Below are positions 27,367-36,184 of a stretch of DNA of 64,000 nucleotides, piece after piece. Below the pieces are notes generated by a model that had not been told where the DNA came from, did not search any database, and was given only the letters and a program-made list of their open reading frames with translations. Position 1 is the stretch's first letter. Each line of letters starts with the position of its first letter. The stretch is from NCBI GenBank assembly GCA_036268615.1, contig DATATV010000149.1, positions 1 through 64,000 on the forward strand. The letters are read 5' to 3'. The stretch is from DATATV01 sp036268615 (GTDB taxonomy: Bacteria > Actinomycetota > Actinomycetes > Mycobacteriales > Pseudonocardiaceae). Position numbers and translations under genes: made by a program.

Positions 27367-28115
27367 TGAGCGATCCGGTGCTGCGGGTGTCCGGCCTGGT
27401 CAAACGCTACGGCGCGCACACCGTGCTGGACGGCGTGGACCTCGCGGTCGGCGAGCACGAGGTGGTGGCGCTGATCGGGGCGTCCGGCTCGGGCAAGTCG
27501 ACCCTGCTGCGGTGCGTGAACCTGCTGGCCGAGATCGACGACGGGCAGGTGTGGCTGGACGGCGAGGACATCTCCGACCCGAGGGTCGACACCGACGTGG
27601 TGCGCCGCCGGATGGGTGTGGTCTTCCAGGCGTTCAACCTGTTCCCGCACCTGTCGGTGCTGGCCAACGTGACGCTGGCCCCGCGGGTCGTGCACGGCGT
27701 GGGCCGGGCCGAGGCGGACCGCCGGGGTCTGGCGCTGCTGGAGCGGGTCGGTCTTGCGGACAAGGCTTCGGCCTACCCGGATCGCCTGTCGGGCGGCCAG
27801 CAGCAGCGGGTCGCGATCGTCCGCGCGCTCGCCTACGAGCCGCGCCTGCTGCTGCTGGACGAGATCACCAGCGCGCTCGACCCGGAGCTGGTCGGCGAGG
27901 TGCTGACACTTGTGCGGGAACTGGCCGAGCAGGGCCGGACGATCCTGATGGCCACCCACGAGATGGGCTTCGCCCGGCACGTCGCCGACCGGGTGTGCTT
28001 CCTGGACGGCGGCGTGCTGATCGAGTCGGGGCCGCCCGAGCAGGTGCTGGAGCACCCCGAACAGGAGCGGACCCAACAGTTCCTGCGTCGGATCATCGCC
28101 GCCGGCCGGCTGTAG
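27366..28115 (+). CDS. Amino-acid ABC transporter ATPase (GlnQ/HisP type)
   Basis: A 249-residue ATPase with Walker A GASGSGKST, Q-loop FQAFNLFPHLS, signature LSGGQQQR, Walker B LLLLDEITSALDP and the switch histidine in MATHEMGF. The DEITSALDP form instead of DEPTSALDP occurs in some members of this subfamily. It is the third gene of the importer operon, followed by a bidirectional hairpin. Confidence 0.95.
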   Translation: MSDPVLRVSGLVKRYGAHTVLDGVDLAVGEHEVVALIGASGSGKSTLLRCVNLLAEIDDGQVWLDGEDISDPRVDTDVVRRRMGVVFQAFNLFPHLSVLANVTLAPRVVHGVGRAEADRRGLALLERVGLADKASAYPDRLSGGQQQRVAIVRALAYEPRLLLLDEITSALDPELVGEVLTLVRELAEQGRTILMATHEMGFARHVADRVCFLDGGVLIESGPPEQVLEHPEQERTQQFLRRIIAAGRL

Positions 28116-28124
28116 CGGAGTGCT

Positions 28125-28148
28125 CAGCGGGCCGGTGCCGGCCCGCTG
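28125..28148. terminator. Bidirectional terminator between convergent genes
   Basis: CAGCGGGCCGG and CCGGCCCGCTG form an 11-bp perfect inverted repeat with a two-base centre. It sits between the stop of the ATPase (28115) and the stop of the oppositely oriented SDR gene (28155). Confidence 0.85.
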
Positions 28149-28154
28149 ACCCGG

Positions 28155-28874
28155 TCAGACGAGCAGGCCGCCGCCGTCGACGGTCAGCACCGTGCCCGTG
28201 CCGTACTCCTGATTCATCAGGTACAGGTAGCCCAGCGCGATGTCGTCGGCCTCGCCGACCCGCCCGACCGGCAGCGCCTGGGCGTAGCCGGTGAACAGCG
28301 CGTCCCGGTCGCCCGCCGGCACGTCGCGCCACAGGTCGGTGCGCACCAGGCCCGGCCGGACCGCGGTCACCCGCAGCGGCGCGAGTTCCACCGCCAGTTC
28401 CCGGGCCAGCGACTCGACCGCCCCGCACACGCTCGCGCCGAGCGCCCAGCCGGCCTGTGCGCGCTGGCTGGCCGAGCCGGTGGTCAGCACGATCGACCCA
28501 CCCGGCCGGATGCGCGGCGCCGCGTACTTCACCGCGGTCACCGAACCCCAGTAGCGGACGTTGAGGAACTGCTTGGCCGCGGCGAGGTCCAACTGCGACA
28601 GGGCGCCCAGCCGCAACGCCTCGCCCGCGGTGAAGACCAGGTGGTCGAACTCGCCCAGCCGGTCGAACAACGCGCTGACCTGTGCCTCGTCGGCGAGGTC
28701 GACCGCCTCGCCGGTCGTGCCGGCCGGCAGTTCGGCCAGTGCTTTGTCCACAGTGGCCTGTCGGCTGGACGCGACCACCACGGCGGCGCCCTGCTCGGCG
28801 GCGGCCCGCGCGGTGGCGAACCCGATCCCGTTCGTCCCGCCGAGCACGACGACACGTTTGCCATCCAGAGTCAT
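28155..28874 (-). CDS. Short-chain dehydrogenase/reductase
   Basis: A 239-residue SDR. The cofactor motif is VVLGGTNGIGFATA. The usual NNAG is replaced by VFTAGEALRLG, and the catalytic Tyr-X3-Lys pattern is not obvious: around the expected site the sequence reads SASQRAQAGWALGASVCGAV. It may therefore be an atypical or non-catalytic SDR. GAGGAAGG precedes the ATG at 28874. It is divergent from the MobA-like gene. The substrate is unknown. Confidence 0.87.
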   Translation of the reverse strand: MTLDGKRVVVLGGTNGIGFATARAAAEQGAAVVVASSRQATVDKALAELPAGTTGEAVDLADEAQVSALFDRLGEFDHLVFTAGEALRLGALSQLDLAAAKQFLNVRYWGSVTAVKYAAPRIRPGGSIVLTTGSASQRAQAGWALGASVCGAVESLARELAVELAPLRVTAVRPGLVRTDLWRDVPAGDRDALFTGYAQALPVGRVGEADDIALGYLYLMNQEYGTGTVLTVDGGGLLV

Positions 28875-29025
28875 CTCGCTGCCTTCCTCGATTTCCTGCT
28901 CGCTCGGCCGGATTTCTGGCCGATACCAACAACTCTGCGTGCCCTCGGCGGCCCGTGTCCAAGACCTGTCCGGTCGCCGGTGATACCTTGAGGGCATTAC
29001 GGGCGACGAGGTCGGTGAGGCTGGG

Positions 29026-29628
29026 ATGGAGCGTGACGGCGGGCACACTCCGCTGGCCGCGGTGGTGCTGGCCGGCGGCGCCGGTCGCCGGCTCGGCGGC
29101 GTGGACAAGCCGGGTCTGGTGATCGACGGCAGCACCCTGCTGGAGCACGCGCTCGCCGGGGTGGCCGGTGCCGATCCGATGGTGGTCGTCGGCCCGGCTC
29201 GACCCACCGACCGACCGGTCCGCTGGACCGTCGAGCAGCCGCCGGGAGGCGGTCCGGCCGCCGGTCTCGCGGCCGGGTTGACCGCGCTGGGGGCGGACTT
29301 CCCGGACCACGGTCAGGTCGTCGTCATCGCCGCTGACCTGGTCGGACTGCGACCGGACACGGTCACCCGGCTGCGCGCGGCCCTCGACGATCCGCTCGCC
29401 GGTGCGGTGCTGGTCGACGAGCACGGGCACACCCAGTGGCTGACCGGGGTGTGGCGGGTCGGCGCCCTGCGCGCGGCCATGCCGGCCGACGCGGCCGGAC
29501 TGTCGCTGCGCAGGGTCCTGGGCGGGCTGACGGTGGCCCGACTGGCCGCGTGGCCCGGTGAGGTTGAGGATGTGGACACGCCGGCCGACCTGGCGCACCA
29601 CCGGCAGCGGCCAAACCAGGGGCCCTGA
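29026..29628 (+). CDS. mobA: MobA-like nucleotidyltransferase (molybdenum cofactor guanylyltransferase)
   Basis: A 200-residue NTP-transferase. The N-terminal LAGGAGRRLGGVDKPGL is the MobA signature for nucleotide and cofactor binding, followed by VVVIAADLVGLRP, where the metal-binding Asp is expected, and EDVDTPADL near the C-terminus. MobA converts molybdopterin to its guanine dinucleotide form. No other molybdenum cofactor gene is in the window, so the assignment rests on sequence alone. Confidence 0.85.
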   Translation: MERDGGHTPLAAVVLAGGAGRRLGGVDKPGLVIDGSTLLEHALAGVAGADPMVVVGPARPTDRPVRWTVEQPPGGGPAAGLAAGLTALGADFPDHGQVVVIAADLVGLRPDTVTRLRAALDDPLAGAVLVDEHGHTQWLTGVWRVGALRAAMPADAAGLSLRRVLGGLTVARLAAWPGEVEDVDTPADLAHHRQRPNQGP

Positions 29629-29749
29629 CCGGCCCGGTCTTCACAGCCGTCACACTGGTGATCCGCTTGTCTGGCTTGGGTGGTTCGTTTGCTGCCCGCG
29701 GACGGGTCGGCAGGACAGGTAGTCGGTATCAAGGAGGTTGGGCGGGATC

Positions 29750-30829
29750 ATGACCGAGCCGGGAAACGTGGCGGACGCCGAGAGCGCCAACGGCGCGGCG
29801 CAACCGGTCAGCACGCCGGCGCGGGACGCCCAACTGCTCGAACGGACCGTGTTCGAGGTCAAGCGGGTGATCGTCGGGCAGGACCGACTGGTGGAGCGCA
29901 TCCTCGTCGGCCTGCTGGCCAAGGGCCATCTGCTGCTGGAGGGCGTGCCCGGTGTGGCGAAGACCCTCGCGGTGGAGACGTTCGCCCGGGTGGTCGGCGG
30001 CTCGTTCTCGCGGGTGCAGTTCACCCCCGACCTGGTGCCCGCGGACATCCTCGGCACCCGGATCTACCGCCAGGGCAGTGAGAAGTTCGATGTCGAGCTG
30101 GGCCCGGTGGTGGCCAACTTCGTGCTCGCCGACGAGATCAACCGCGCCCCGGCGAAGGTGCAGTCGGCCATGCTCGAAGTGATGGCCGAGCGGCACGTGT
30201 CCATCGGCGGCCGGACCTTCCCGATGCCCGACCCGTTCCTTGTGATGGCCACCCAGAACCCGATCGAGAACGAGGGCGTCTACCCGCTGCCCGAGGCGCA
30301 GCGGGACCGGTTCCTGTTCAAGATCATCGTGGACTACCCCTCCGTCGAGGAGGAGCGCGAGATCGTCTACCGGATGGGTGTGCACGCCCCCGAGCCCACC
30401 CAGGTGCTCAGCCCCGCCGAACTGACCCGGCTGCAGGACGTGGCCGCCCAGGTCTTCGTGCACCACGCGCTGGTCGACTACGTCGTCCGGCTGGTGATCG
30501 CCACCCGCACGCCCGGCGAGCACGGCCTGTCCGACGTGGCCGGCTGGGTGTCCTACGGCGCGTCCCCGCGCGCCAGCCTCGGCATCATCGCCGCGTCCCG
30601 GGCCCTGGCCCTGGTCCGCGGCCGGGACTACGTGCTGCCCCAGGACGTTGTCGACGTGGTGCCCGACGTGCTGCGCCACCGGCTGGTGCTCTCGTACGAC
30701 GCGCTGGCCGACGGCGTGCCGCTGGACCACATCATCAGCCGGGTGTTGCAGACGGTGCCGTTGCCCCAGGTGTCGGCGCGCCCGCAGGTGTCCGGCGCAC
30801 CACAGCAGCCCATGCCGGCCAGGCCCTGA
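29750..30829 (+). CDS. MoxR-family AAA ATPase
   Basis: A 359-residue MoxR ATPase: Walker A EGVPGVAKTLA at about residue 68, Walker B FVLADEINRAPAKVQ, sensor MATQNPIENEGVYPLPEAQ. MoxR proteins act as chaperones that assemble or activate partners, typically with the DUF58 and VWA proteins encoded next. AAGGAGG lies 12 bases before the ATG. It is the first gene of a three-gene operon. Confidence 0.95.
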   Translation: MTEPGNVADAESANGAAQPVSTPARDAQLLERTVFEVKRVIVGQDRLVERILVGLLAKGHLLLEGVPGVAKTLAVETFARVVGGSFSRVQFTPDLVPADILGTRIYRQGSEKFDVELGPVVANFVLADEINRAPAKVQSAMLEVMAERHVSIGGRTFPMPDPFLVMATQNPIENEGVYPLPEAQRDRFLFKIIVDYPSVEEEREIVYRMGVHAPEPTQVLSPAELTRLQDVAAQVFVHHALVDYVVRLVIATRTPGEHGLSDVAGWVSYGASPRASLGIIAASRALALVRGRDYVLPQDVVDVVPDVLRHRLVLSYDALADGVPLDHIISRVLQTVPLPQVSARPQVSGAPQQPMPARP

Positions 30830-30840
30830 AGGCGGAGTTG

Positions 30841-31791
30841 GTGAGCGAGGAACAGCCCGCCGAGACGGCTCGACCGTCCTGGGCGCCCCCGGTGCTGCGC
30901 GGGGATCGGCTCGCCGCCGGCCTGCGCACCCTGGAGTTGGACGTACGCCGCCGGTTGGACGGGCTGTTGCAGGGCAACCACCTCGGCCTGGTGCCCGGCC
31001 CCGGCTCCGAACCCGGCGAGGCCCGGCCCTACCAGCCCGGCGACGACGTGCGCCGGATGGACTGGGCGGTCACCGCCCGCACGACGGTGCCGCACATCCG
31101 GGAGACCGTCGCCGACCGCGAACTGGAGACGTGGCTGGCCGTCGACCTGTCCGCCAGCCTCGACTTCGGCACCGCCGTCTGCGAGAAGCGCGACCTGGTG
31201 GTCTGCGCTGTCGCCGCGATCAGCCACCTGACCAGCGGCGGCGGCAACCGGATCGGCGCGGTCGTGTCCACCGGCGCGCAGACCGAACGGCTGCCGGCGC
31301 GCGGCGGTCTCGCCTACGCCCGCGGCCTGCTGCACACCGTCGCCAAGATGCCCTCGGCACCGGAGGGCACCCGCGGCGACCTGGCCGTGCTGCTGGAGCA
31401 ACTGCGTCGGCCGCCGCGTCGACGGGGGCTGATCGTGATCATCTCCGACTTCCTCGGCCCACTGGAGTGGGAGCGGCCGCTGCGCGCGCTGTCCGCGCGG
31501 CACGACATCGTTGCCGTCGAAGTGCTTGATCCGCGCGACGTGGACCTGCCCGAGGTGGGCACCGTCGTGCTCGCCGACCCGGAGTCCGGCCGACAGCGCG
31601 AGGTCAACGCGACCCCGTTGCTGCGCCGTGAGTTCGCCGCCGCGGCCGCCGAGCACCGAGCGTCGGTGGCCGCCGCGATCCGGGGTGCCAGCGCCGGACA
31701 TCTGGTGCTGCGGACGGATTCCGACTGGATCGCCGACACCGTACGGTTCGTGGTCGGGCGCAAGCGGCGTTGGTCGGGGGGTGCGGCATGA
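30841..31791 (+). CDS. DUF58 domain protein, partner of MoxR
   Basis: About 316 residues with the DUF58 core RPYQPGDDVRRMDWAVTART near residue 65, followed by a vWA-like fold (LAVDLSASLDFG...LIVIISDFLGPLEWERPL). The function is unknown beyond its constant pairing with MoxR. It starts at a GTG 12 bases after the MoxR stop and ends overlapping the next gene by ATGA. Confidence 0.93.
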   Translation: MSEEQPAETARPSWAPPVLRGDRLAAGLRTLELDVRRRLDGLLQGNHLGLVPGPGSEPGEARPYQPGDDVRRMDWAVTARTTVPHIRETVADRELETWLAVDLSASLDFGTAVCEKRDLVVCAVAAISHLTSGGGNRIGAVVSTGAQTERLPARGGLAYARGLLHTVAKMPSAPEGTRGDLAVLLEQLRRPPRRRGLIVIISDFLGPLEWERPLRALSARHDIVAVEVLDPRDVDLPEVGTVVLADPESGRQREVNATPLLRREFAAAAAEHRASVAAAIRGASAGHLVLRTDSDWIADTVRFVVGRKRRWSGGAA

Positions 31792-32768
31792 GTTTGTCCG
31801 GGTTCACCTCGCCGATCTGGTTCGTACTGCTCGTTCTTGTGGCCCTGCTCGCCGCTGGTTACCTTCTGGTGCAACGGATGCGCCGTCGGCGCACGATGCG
31901 CTTCACCAACCTGGAACTGCTGGAGAAGGTGGCGCCGAAGGGGCCTGGCTGGTGGCGCCACGTTCCGGCGGCCGTCCTGCTGGTGGCCCTGCTGTTGCTG
32001 ACCGTCGCGCTTGCCGGCCCCACCGCCGAGGAGCGCGTCCCGCGCAACCGGGCCACCGTGATGCTGGTGATCGACGTGTCGCTGTCCATGGAGGCGACCG
32101 ACGTCACGCCCAACCGGTTGCAGGCGGCGCAGACGGCGGCCAAGCAGTTCGCCGACGGCCTGCCCAAGGGCATCAACCTGGGCCTGGTCTCCTTCGCCGG
32201 CTCGGCGACCGTGCTGGTGTCGCCGACCACTGATCATGAGCAGATCGACGACGGCATCGACAGCCTCAAGCTGGCCGAGGCCACCGCGACCGGTGAGGCG
32301 ATCGCCGCGTCCCTCCAGTCGATCCAGAGCTTCGGCAAGATCGTGTCCGGGGCGGACGGCCCGCCGCCGGCCCGGATCGTGCTGATGAGCGACGGCAAGG
32401 AAACCATTCCGCAGGACCTCAACGATCCGCGCGGGGCCTACAGCCAGGCCAAGCTGGCCAAGACCGACGGCGTGCCGATCACCACGATTTCCTTTGGTAC
32501 CGACCATGGTGTGGTGAACATCGGTGGCCAGCAGGTCCCGGTTCCGGCCGACGACGGGTCACTGCACCAGGTTGCCAACCTGTCCGGCGGCGAGTTCTAC
32601 CAGGCGGTCAGCGCGGCGGAGTTGCAGTCGGTCTATTCGAGCCTGGGTCAGCAGATCGGCTACACGACACAGGAGAGCGACGCCAGCCGACCATGGTTGA
32701 TTCTGGGCACCCTGCTGTCGATCTGCGCGGGTGGGGCGTCGCTGTTCATCGGTCAGCGCCTGCCGTAG
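31788..32768 (+). CDS. Membrane-anchored VWA protein (BatA-like)
   Basis: A 326-residue protein with two N-terminal membrane helices (about 8-28 and 58-78) and one C-terminal helix. Between them lies a von Willebrand A domain with the metal-site motif DVSLSM near residue 97 and the later T and D of the site (ATATGEAI, VLMSDGKE). The domain should face outside. It completes the MoxR-DUF58-VWA operon, thought to act in envelope stress or protein maturation. Confidence 0.93.
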   Translation: MSLSGFTSPIWFVLLVLVALLAAGYLLVQRMRRRRTMRFTNLELLEKVAPKGPGWWRHVPAAVLLVALLLLTVALAGPTAEERVPRNRATVMLVIDVSLSMEATDVTPNRLQAAQTAAKQFADGLPKGINLGLVSFAGSATVLVSPTTDHEQIDDGIDSLKLAEATATGEAIAASLQSIQSFGKIVSGADGPPPARIVLMSDGKETIPQDLNDPRGAYSQAKLAKTDGVPITTISFGTDHGVVNIGGQQVPVPADDGSLHQVANLSGGEFYQAVSAAELQSVYSSLGQQIGYTTQESDASRPWLILGTLLSICAGGASLFIGQRLP

Positions 32769-32825
32769 TTCCGCTTCGCCGCGCGATCTGGGATGATGGT
32801 GGCATGACCTCACGTCGAAAGGGTT

Positions 32826-33269
32826 ATGCCGCGTAGGCGCCCTGGCGCGCTGCGCGCCCAAGCACTGCCCGTCAAGCCATGGCCCCACTTTCCCGGGGTG
32901 TCAGCGGGCACGAATCATGCGATCCGGCTCGCCGAGCAGCGGTTGGGCTACTGGCCCGGCGTGGCTCTCCGGTTCTATCGACGCTATCGATCCCTGGTCT
33001 ACGGATCGGGGGCGCGCTGGCTCGAACTCGCCAGCAAGGACATGTGTCCCTGTGGCTTCTGCGAACCCGATCCGATCGAGGAGTATCGCGACCTGCTGGA
33101 CAGAGTGCTGGTCCAGCTGCCGCCCAAGGCCCACGGCGAGTTCGCCCGGCTGCTCGACCCGATCGACGCGACCTTCGTCCGCCGGACGATGTTCGAGCCG
33201 AACGTCAGTCGACACGAAGACTGGTGGTGGCGACGGGTTCGGCCACATCCGATGCTGGCCGGTGACTGA
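32826..33269 (+). CDS. Conserved small protein with CPCGFC motif, function unknown
   Basis: A 147-residue protein, basic at the N-terminus, with KDMCPCGFCEPDPIEEYRDLL near residue 75. Three close cysteines suggest metal binding. I do not recognise the family. The ATG is preceded by AAAGGG at very short spacing, and a ten-codon open frame (32804-32836) overlaps its start, so the true start is uncertain. Confidence 0.6.
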   Translation: MPRRRPGALRAQALPVKPWPHFPGVSAGTNHAIRLAEQRLGYWPGVALRFYRRYRSLVYGSGARWLELASKDMCPCGFCEPDPIEEYRDLLDRVLVQLPPKAHGEFARLLDPIDATFVRRTMFEPNVSRHEDWWWRRVRPHPMLAGD

Positions 33270-33270
33270 C

Positions 33271-33294
33271 GGTTGTCCCGCAATGACGGGAACC
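33271..33294. terminator. Weak hairpin between two small genes
   Basis: GGTT(GT)CCCG pairs with CGGGAACC around a short loop, with a two-base bulge. It may be a terminator or a chance structure. Confidence 0.3.
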
Positions 33295-33339
33295 GTTGAT
33301 TGTTGATCACGTGCGCGGCAGGTCGGGATGGAGGAATCC

Positions 33340-33636
33340 ATGAACGTCGTCGATGAGATCCCTGAACCACACCGCACCACGTTCGTCCAGGTCCTGGAAG
33401 CCAAGGACCCGGCCTTGCTGGGGATGCTGCGCGCCAGCATCCTGCCGACGCCCGATGCGTGGGAGACCGTCGAGGAAACCTTCATCGACGCCATGAGCGA
33501 GCACTACGGGCCAGGCCACGAACCCGACGAGACCGGCAAGGCGATCGACAACGCCCTCGGCGCGTTCATGACCCGCTGGCCCAACGACAGTGAAGTGCTC
33601 CAGGTCCACGATCGCCACCGTGCACGGCCGGTGTGA
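33340..33636 (+). CDS. Small acidic protein of unknown function
   Basis: A 98-residue protein (MNVVDEIPEPHRTTFVQVLE...), largely helical and acidic. I chose the ATG at 33340 because GGAGG lies five bases upstream; an ATG at 33328 would sit on the ribosome site. It follows the cysteine protein in the same direction. Confidence 0.6.
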   Translation: MNVVDEIPEPHRTTFVQVLEAKDPALLGMLRASILPTPDAWETVEETFIDAMSEHYGPGHEPDETGKAIDNALGAFMTRWPNDSEVLQVHDRHRARPV

Positions 33637-33648
33637 CTCGCGCGAACT

Positions 33649-33966
33649 CTAGTCATGGGGTTGCTTGGCCCCGTCCGATCGGGCTTTCTCGACGATGGCC
33701 TGGAGGGCGGAGACATGCTCGGCCAGGGCGTTGCGACCGGTGTCGCTGAGGTTGAGCCAGGTGCGTGGCCGCTTGCCGACGTAGCCCTTGCGGACTTCGA
33801 CGTAGTCGTTCCTGGACAGCGTGGTGACCTGTTTGGACAGTGCGGAGTCGGAGAGTTTCACCGAGTCCCGGACGAACCCGAACTCGGCCCATTCCGCGGC
33901 GGCGAGCAGGGCGACGATCGTCAGTCTCGTCGGGTCCAGCAGGACTTGATCAAGCTCGGCCACCAC
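33649..33966 (-). CDS. Winged-helix regulator (MarR/PadR-like)
   Basis: A 105-residue, single-domain winged helix: DPTRLTIVALLAAAEWAEF, recognition region LSDSALSKQVTTLSRNDYV, wing VRKGYVGKRPRTWLNLSDTGR. It resembles the small MarR-like regulators that end membrane-protein operons in actinobacteria and act as autorepressors. It starts at GTG directly after the TGA of the preceding gene. The probable operator is the inverted repeat at 34912-34975. Confidence 0.88.
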   Translation of the reverse strand: MVAELDQVLLDPTRLTIVALLAAAEWAEFGFVRDSVKLSDSALSKQVTTLSRNDYVEVRKGYVGKRPRTWLNLSDTGRNALAEHVSALQAIVEKARSDGAKQPHD

Positions 33967-34437
33967 TCAGTCCTTGTCCTGCCGGTGTAGTAGCCACAGT
34001 TGGAACCTGGGGCCGAGGAACACGATATAGAGCCCGGCCAGCGCACCGTAGTAAATGGCGCCGTGTGGCAGGTGCAGCAGCACGGTGACCAGGGCCGCGG
34101 CGATCCCGATACCGAGCGTGGGCGCCAGGCGCAGCAGGCGCCACTTGAAGGTGAGCGGGAAGCTGCGGCTGGACACGGTGACCCGCAGGCCGAGCAGGGT
34201 GCGGCCCACCCGGGTGCACAGGCCGACGACCGTTACGAGCACGAAGGCGAGCATGACCCAGGCCGGCCAGGGGCTTGTCGCCGGGAACAGGTCGTTGACC
34301 GTGCAGTACAGGAACACGACCAGGCCGCTGATGATCCATATCCACCGGGACCCTATGGCGGACTTGAACACCTGCTCCTTGCCCTCGTGGACAACGCGCA
34401 GCGCCGCCGCTGCCTCGTCCGGCGTTGGCTCGGTCAC
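33967..34437 (-). CDS. Small multi-span membrane protein in operon with a winged-helix regulator
   Basis: About 156 residues. A charged N-terminal 35 residues is followed by four hydrophobic segments (WIWIISGLVVFLYC; WVMLAFVLVTVVGLC; LGIGIAAALVTVLLHL; IYYGALAGLYIVFLG). No family recognised. The GTG start overlaps the TGA of the upstream gene (GTGA). Confidence 0.8.
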   Translation of the reverse strand: MTEPTPDEAAAALRVVHEGKEQVFKSAIGSRWIWIISGLVVFLYCTVNDLFPATSPWPAWVMLAFVLVTVVGLCTRVGRTLLGLRVTVSSRSFPLTFKWRLLRLAPTLGIGIAAALVTVLLHLPHGAIYYGALAGLYIVFLGPRFQLWLLHRQDKD

Positions 34438-34901
34438 CGTTGCTGCTCCTTGGTCTGCTCCGCGCGCCTGTTCACGGTGCGCAGGATCAACCACTGATCA
34501 AACCACGCGCCGGTCATGGTCAGCACCAGCAGTGCCAGTCCCATGATCAGGTGCGCGTAGGTGTGCAGCGGGGCCGCGAGGTCGGTGACCCGGGTCAGGA
34601 CCAGTTGGAGGACCAGGCGAACGCAGAACAGCAGCACGACCAGCAGCCGGGCCCGCGGCGAGCGCCACACCGAGCGGAGGTACCGGCGGCGGCGCGAAAG
34701 TAATGCGAACCAGAGCGTGATGTGCACCGCGATGAGGACCAGTGGCAGCGCTGCGATCAGCGGGTAGTTCGAGCGGAACTGCTCACTGATGTCGAAACTG
34801 GCCACGAGCAGACCGGCCAGCACGAAATACCACGCCGGCAGGCCCCCGACCTGCTGTTGGGCCGGACTCTTCGGCGGCCCCTGGTCGGTGGTCACCATCA
34901 T
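34434..34901 (-). CDS. Small four-span membrane protein, first gene of the operon
   Basis: A 155-residue protein with hydrophobic segments at about 22-38, 45-70, 87-105 and 112-135. GGGGAGG lies four bases before the first of two consecutive ATG codons. The longer open frame upstream runs through the operator and a neighbouring gene and is not used. It resembles the next protein in size and layout, so the two may form a hetero-oligomer. Confidence 0.8.
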   Translation of the reverse strand: MMVTTDQGPPKSPAQQQVGGLPAWYFVLAGLLVASFDISEQFRSNYPLIAALPLVLIAVHITLWFALLSRRRRYLRSVWRSPRARLLVVLLFCVRLVLQLVLTRVTDLAAPLHTYAHLIMGLALLVLTMTGAWFDQWLILRTVNRRAEQTKEQQR

Positions 34902-34911
34902 TTTTCCTCCC

Positions 34912-34975
34912 CGGGAAAGTACTTGCCTGGAGAGAAAGTTAGCGCTCACTTTCTCATTAGGCAAGCACTTTCCCG
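34912..34975. promoter_or_regulatory. Large imperfect inverted repeat, probable operator
   Basis: Arms of 28 bases at 34912-34939 and 34948-34975 with four mismatches flank an eight-base centre. Each arm contains GGGAAAGTnCTTGCCT and GAGAAAGT. It lies 11 bases upstream of the first membrane gene and covers the last codons of the neighbouring monooxygenase. Position and symmetry suggest binding by the winged-helix regulator of the same operon. Confidence 0.75.
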
Positions 34976-36055
34976 ATGGTGTGCCGGATCGTCGCACCAG
35001 CCGGCGGCGACGGTCTCCTGCAGCGACGCGAGCAGCTTCTTGATCTTGTCCACGGCCGCCCGACCCGCTCGGTTGGCACCGACCGTGCTCGCCGACGGGC
35101 CGTAGCCGACCAGGAAGATCCTCGGATCGGCTGCGGCCTGGGTGTCGAGCACCGTGATCCCACCGCCCGGCGCGCGCAGGTGCAGGGGAGCGAGGTGGTC
35201 CAGCGCCGCCCGCCACCCGGTGCACCAGAGGATCACGTCCACGTCCAACGTGCGGCCGTCCGCCCAGACCACACCGGTCGGGGTGATCCGGCTGAACATG
35301 GGGTGGCGATCAAGGATGCCGCGTTCCTGGGCCGTCCTGATCGCCGGCGTGAGCGCCAGTCCGGTCGCGCCGACGACGCTGGTCGGCGGCAGGCCCGCGC
35401 GCACCCTGGCGTCCACCCGCGCGATCACCTCGCGCCCGTACTCCCGGCTGAACTCCCGATCTTCGAACACCGCCGGCCGGCGGGTCACCCAGGTCGTCTC
35501 GGCCACGTCGGCCAACTCGGTGATCAACTGCACCGCCGTGATCCCACCACCCACGACAACGACGCGCCGGCCGGCGAACGCGGCCGGCCCCGGGTAGGTG
35601 GCCGCGTGCAACTGGCGGCCGGTGAACGTCTCCTGGCCGGGGTAGTGCGGGATGAACGGCCTGGTCCAGGTGCCGGTGGCGTTGATCACGGCCCGGGCGG
35701 ACCAGGTGCCCTGATCGCTCTCGACGAGCAGCCGGTCGTCCTCGGTGGGACGGACCGACCGCACCTGGACCGGGCGGTGGATCGGCAGCGCGAACCGCTG
35801 CTCGAAGGCCGCGAAGTAGGCCGGAACCGCGACGTTCGCCCGCTCCGCCGGATCGGGGGCGGGGAAGGGCATACCGGGCAGGTCGAAGATGCCGTTGACG
35901 GTGGCCATCCGCAGGCTGGGCCAGCGGTGCTGCCAGGCGCCGCCGGGCTGGGCGTCCGCGTCCAGCACGACGAAGTCCACGGCGGCCCGACGCAGGAAAT
36001 AGGCACTGGACAGCCCGGCCTGCCCGGCGCCGATCACCACCACATCTGTGCTCAC
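34946..36055 (-). CDS. FAD-dependent monooxygenase-like NAD(P)-binding protein
   Basis: A 369-residue flavoprotein with an N-terminal FAD-binding GxGxxG in VVIGAGQAGLSSAYFLRRA and a second dinucleotide motif VVVVGGGITAVQL near residue 165. It resembles flavin-containing monooxygenases and the CzcO-like family. The last nine codons lie inside the operator of the next operon. Start is a GTG at 36055 with no clear ribosome site. Confidence 0.88.
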   Translation of the reverse strand: MSTDVVVIGAGQAGLSSAYFLRRAAVDFVVLDADAQPGGAWQHRWPSLRMATVNGIFDLPGMPFPAPDPAERANVAVPAYFAAFEQRFALPIHRPVQVRSVRPTEDDRLLVESDQGTWSARAVINATGTWTRPFIPHYPGQETFTGRQLHAATYPGPAAFAGRRVVVVGGGITAVQLITELADVAETTWVTRRPAVFEDREFSREYGREVIARVDARVRAGLPPTSVVGATGLALTPAIRTAQERGILDRHPMFSRITPTGVVWADGRTLDVDVILWCTGWRAALDHLAPLHLRAPGGGITVLDTQAAADPRIFLVGYGPSASTVGANRAGRAAVDKIKKLLASLQETVAAGWCDDPAHHRESACLMRK

Positions 36056-36100
36056 AGTCAGTGCAACCGCCGGCCGGCCACCGGGCTTCCCGAGGTCGGA

Positions 36101-36139
36101 GGGCCCGCATCACCTGCGGAATTGGCGATGCGAGGGCCC
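36101..36139. promoter_or_regulatory. Hairpin in the divergent spacer
   Basis: GGGCCCGCATC and GATGCGAGGGCCC can pair, with a two-base bulge. It sits between two divergent genes, so it is more likely regulatory than a terminator. Evidence is structure only. Confidence 0.3.
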
Positions 36140-36184
36140 AACCGGCTCCCGTACAGTCGATCGCAGTCGACCACAGGGGGTGCG

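Noticed and set aside
32804..32836. Ten-codon open frame before the cysteine protein, possible leader peptide
   Set aside because: No codon bias for one amino acid, no attenuator hairpin; probably chance, though it makes the next start uncertain.
34976..36184. Long plus-strand open frame running into the PPOX-like gene
   Set aside because: The first two thirds are the mirror of the flavin monooxygenase. The real gene starts at the ATG at 36185.
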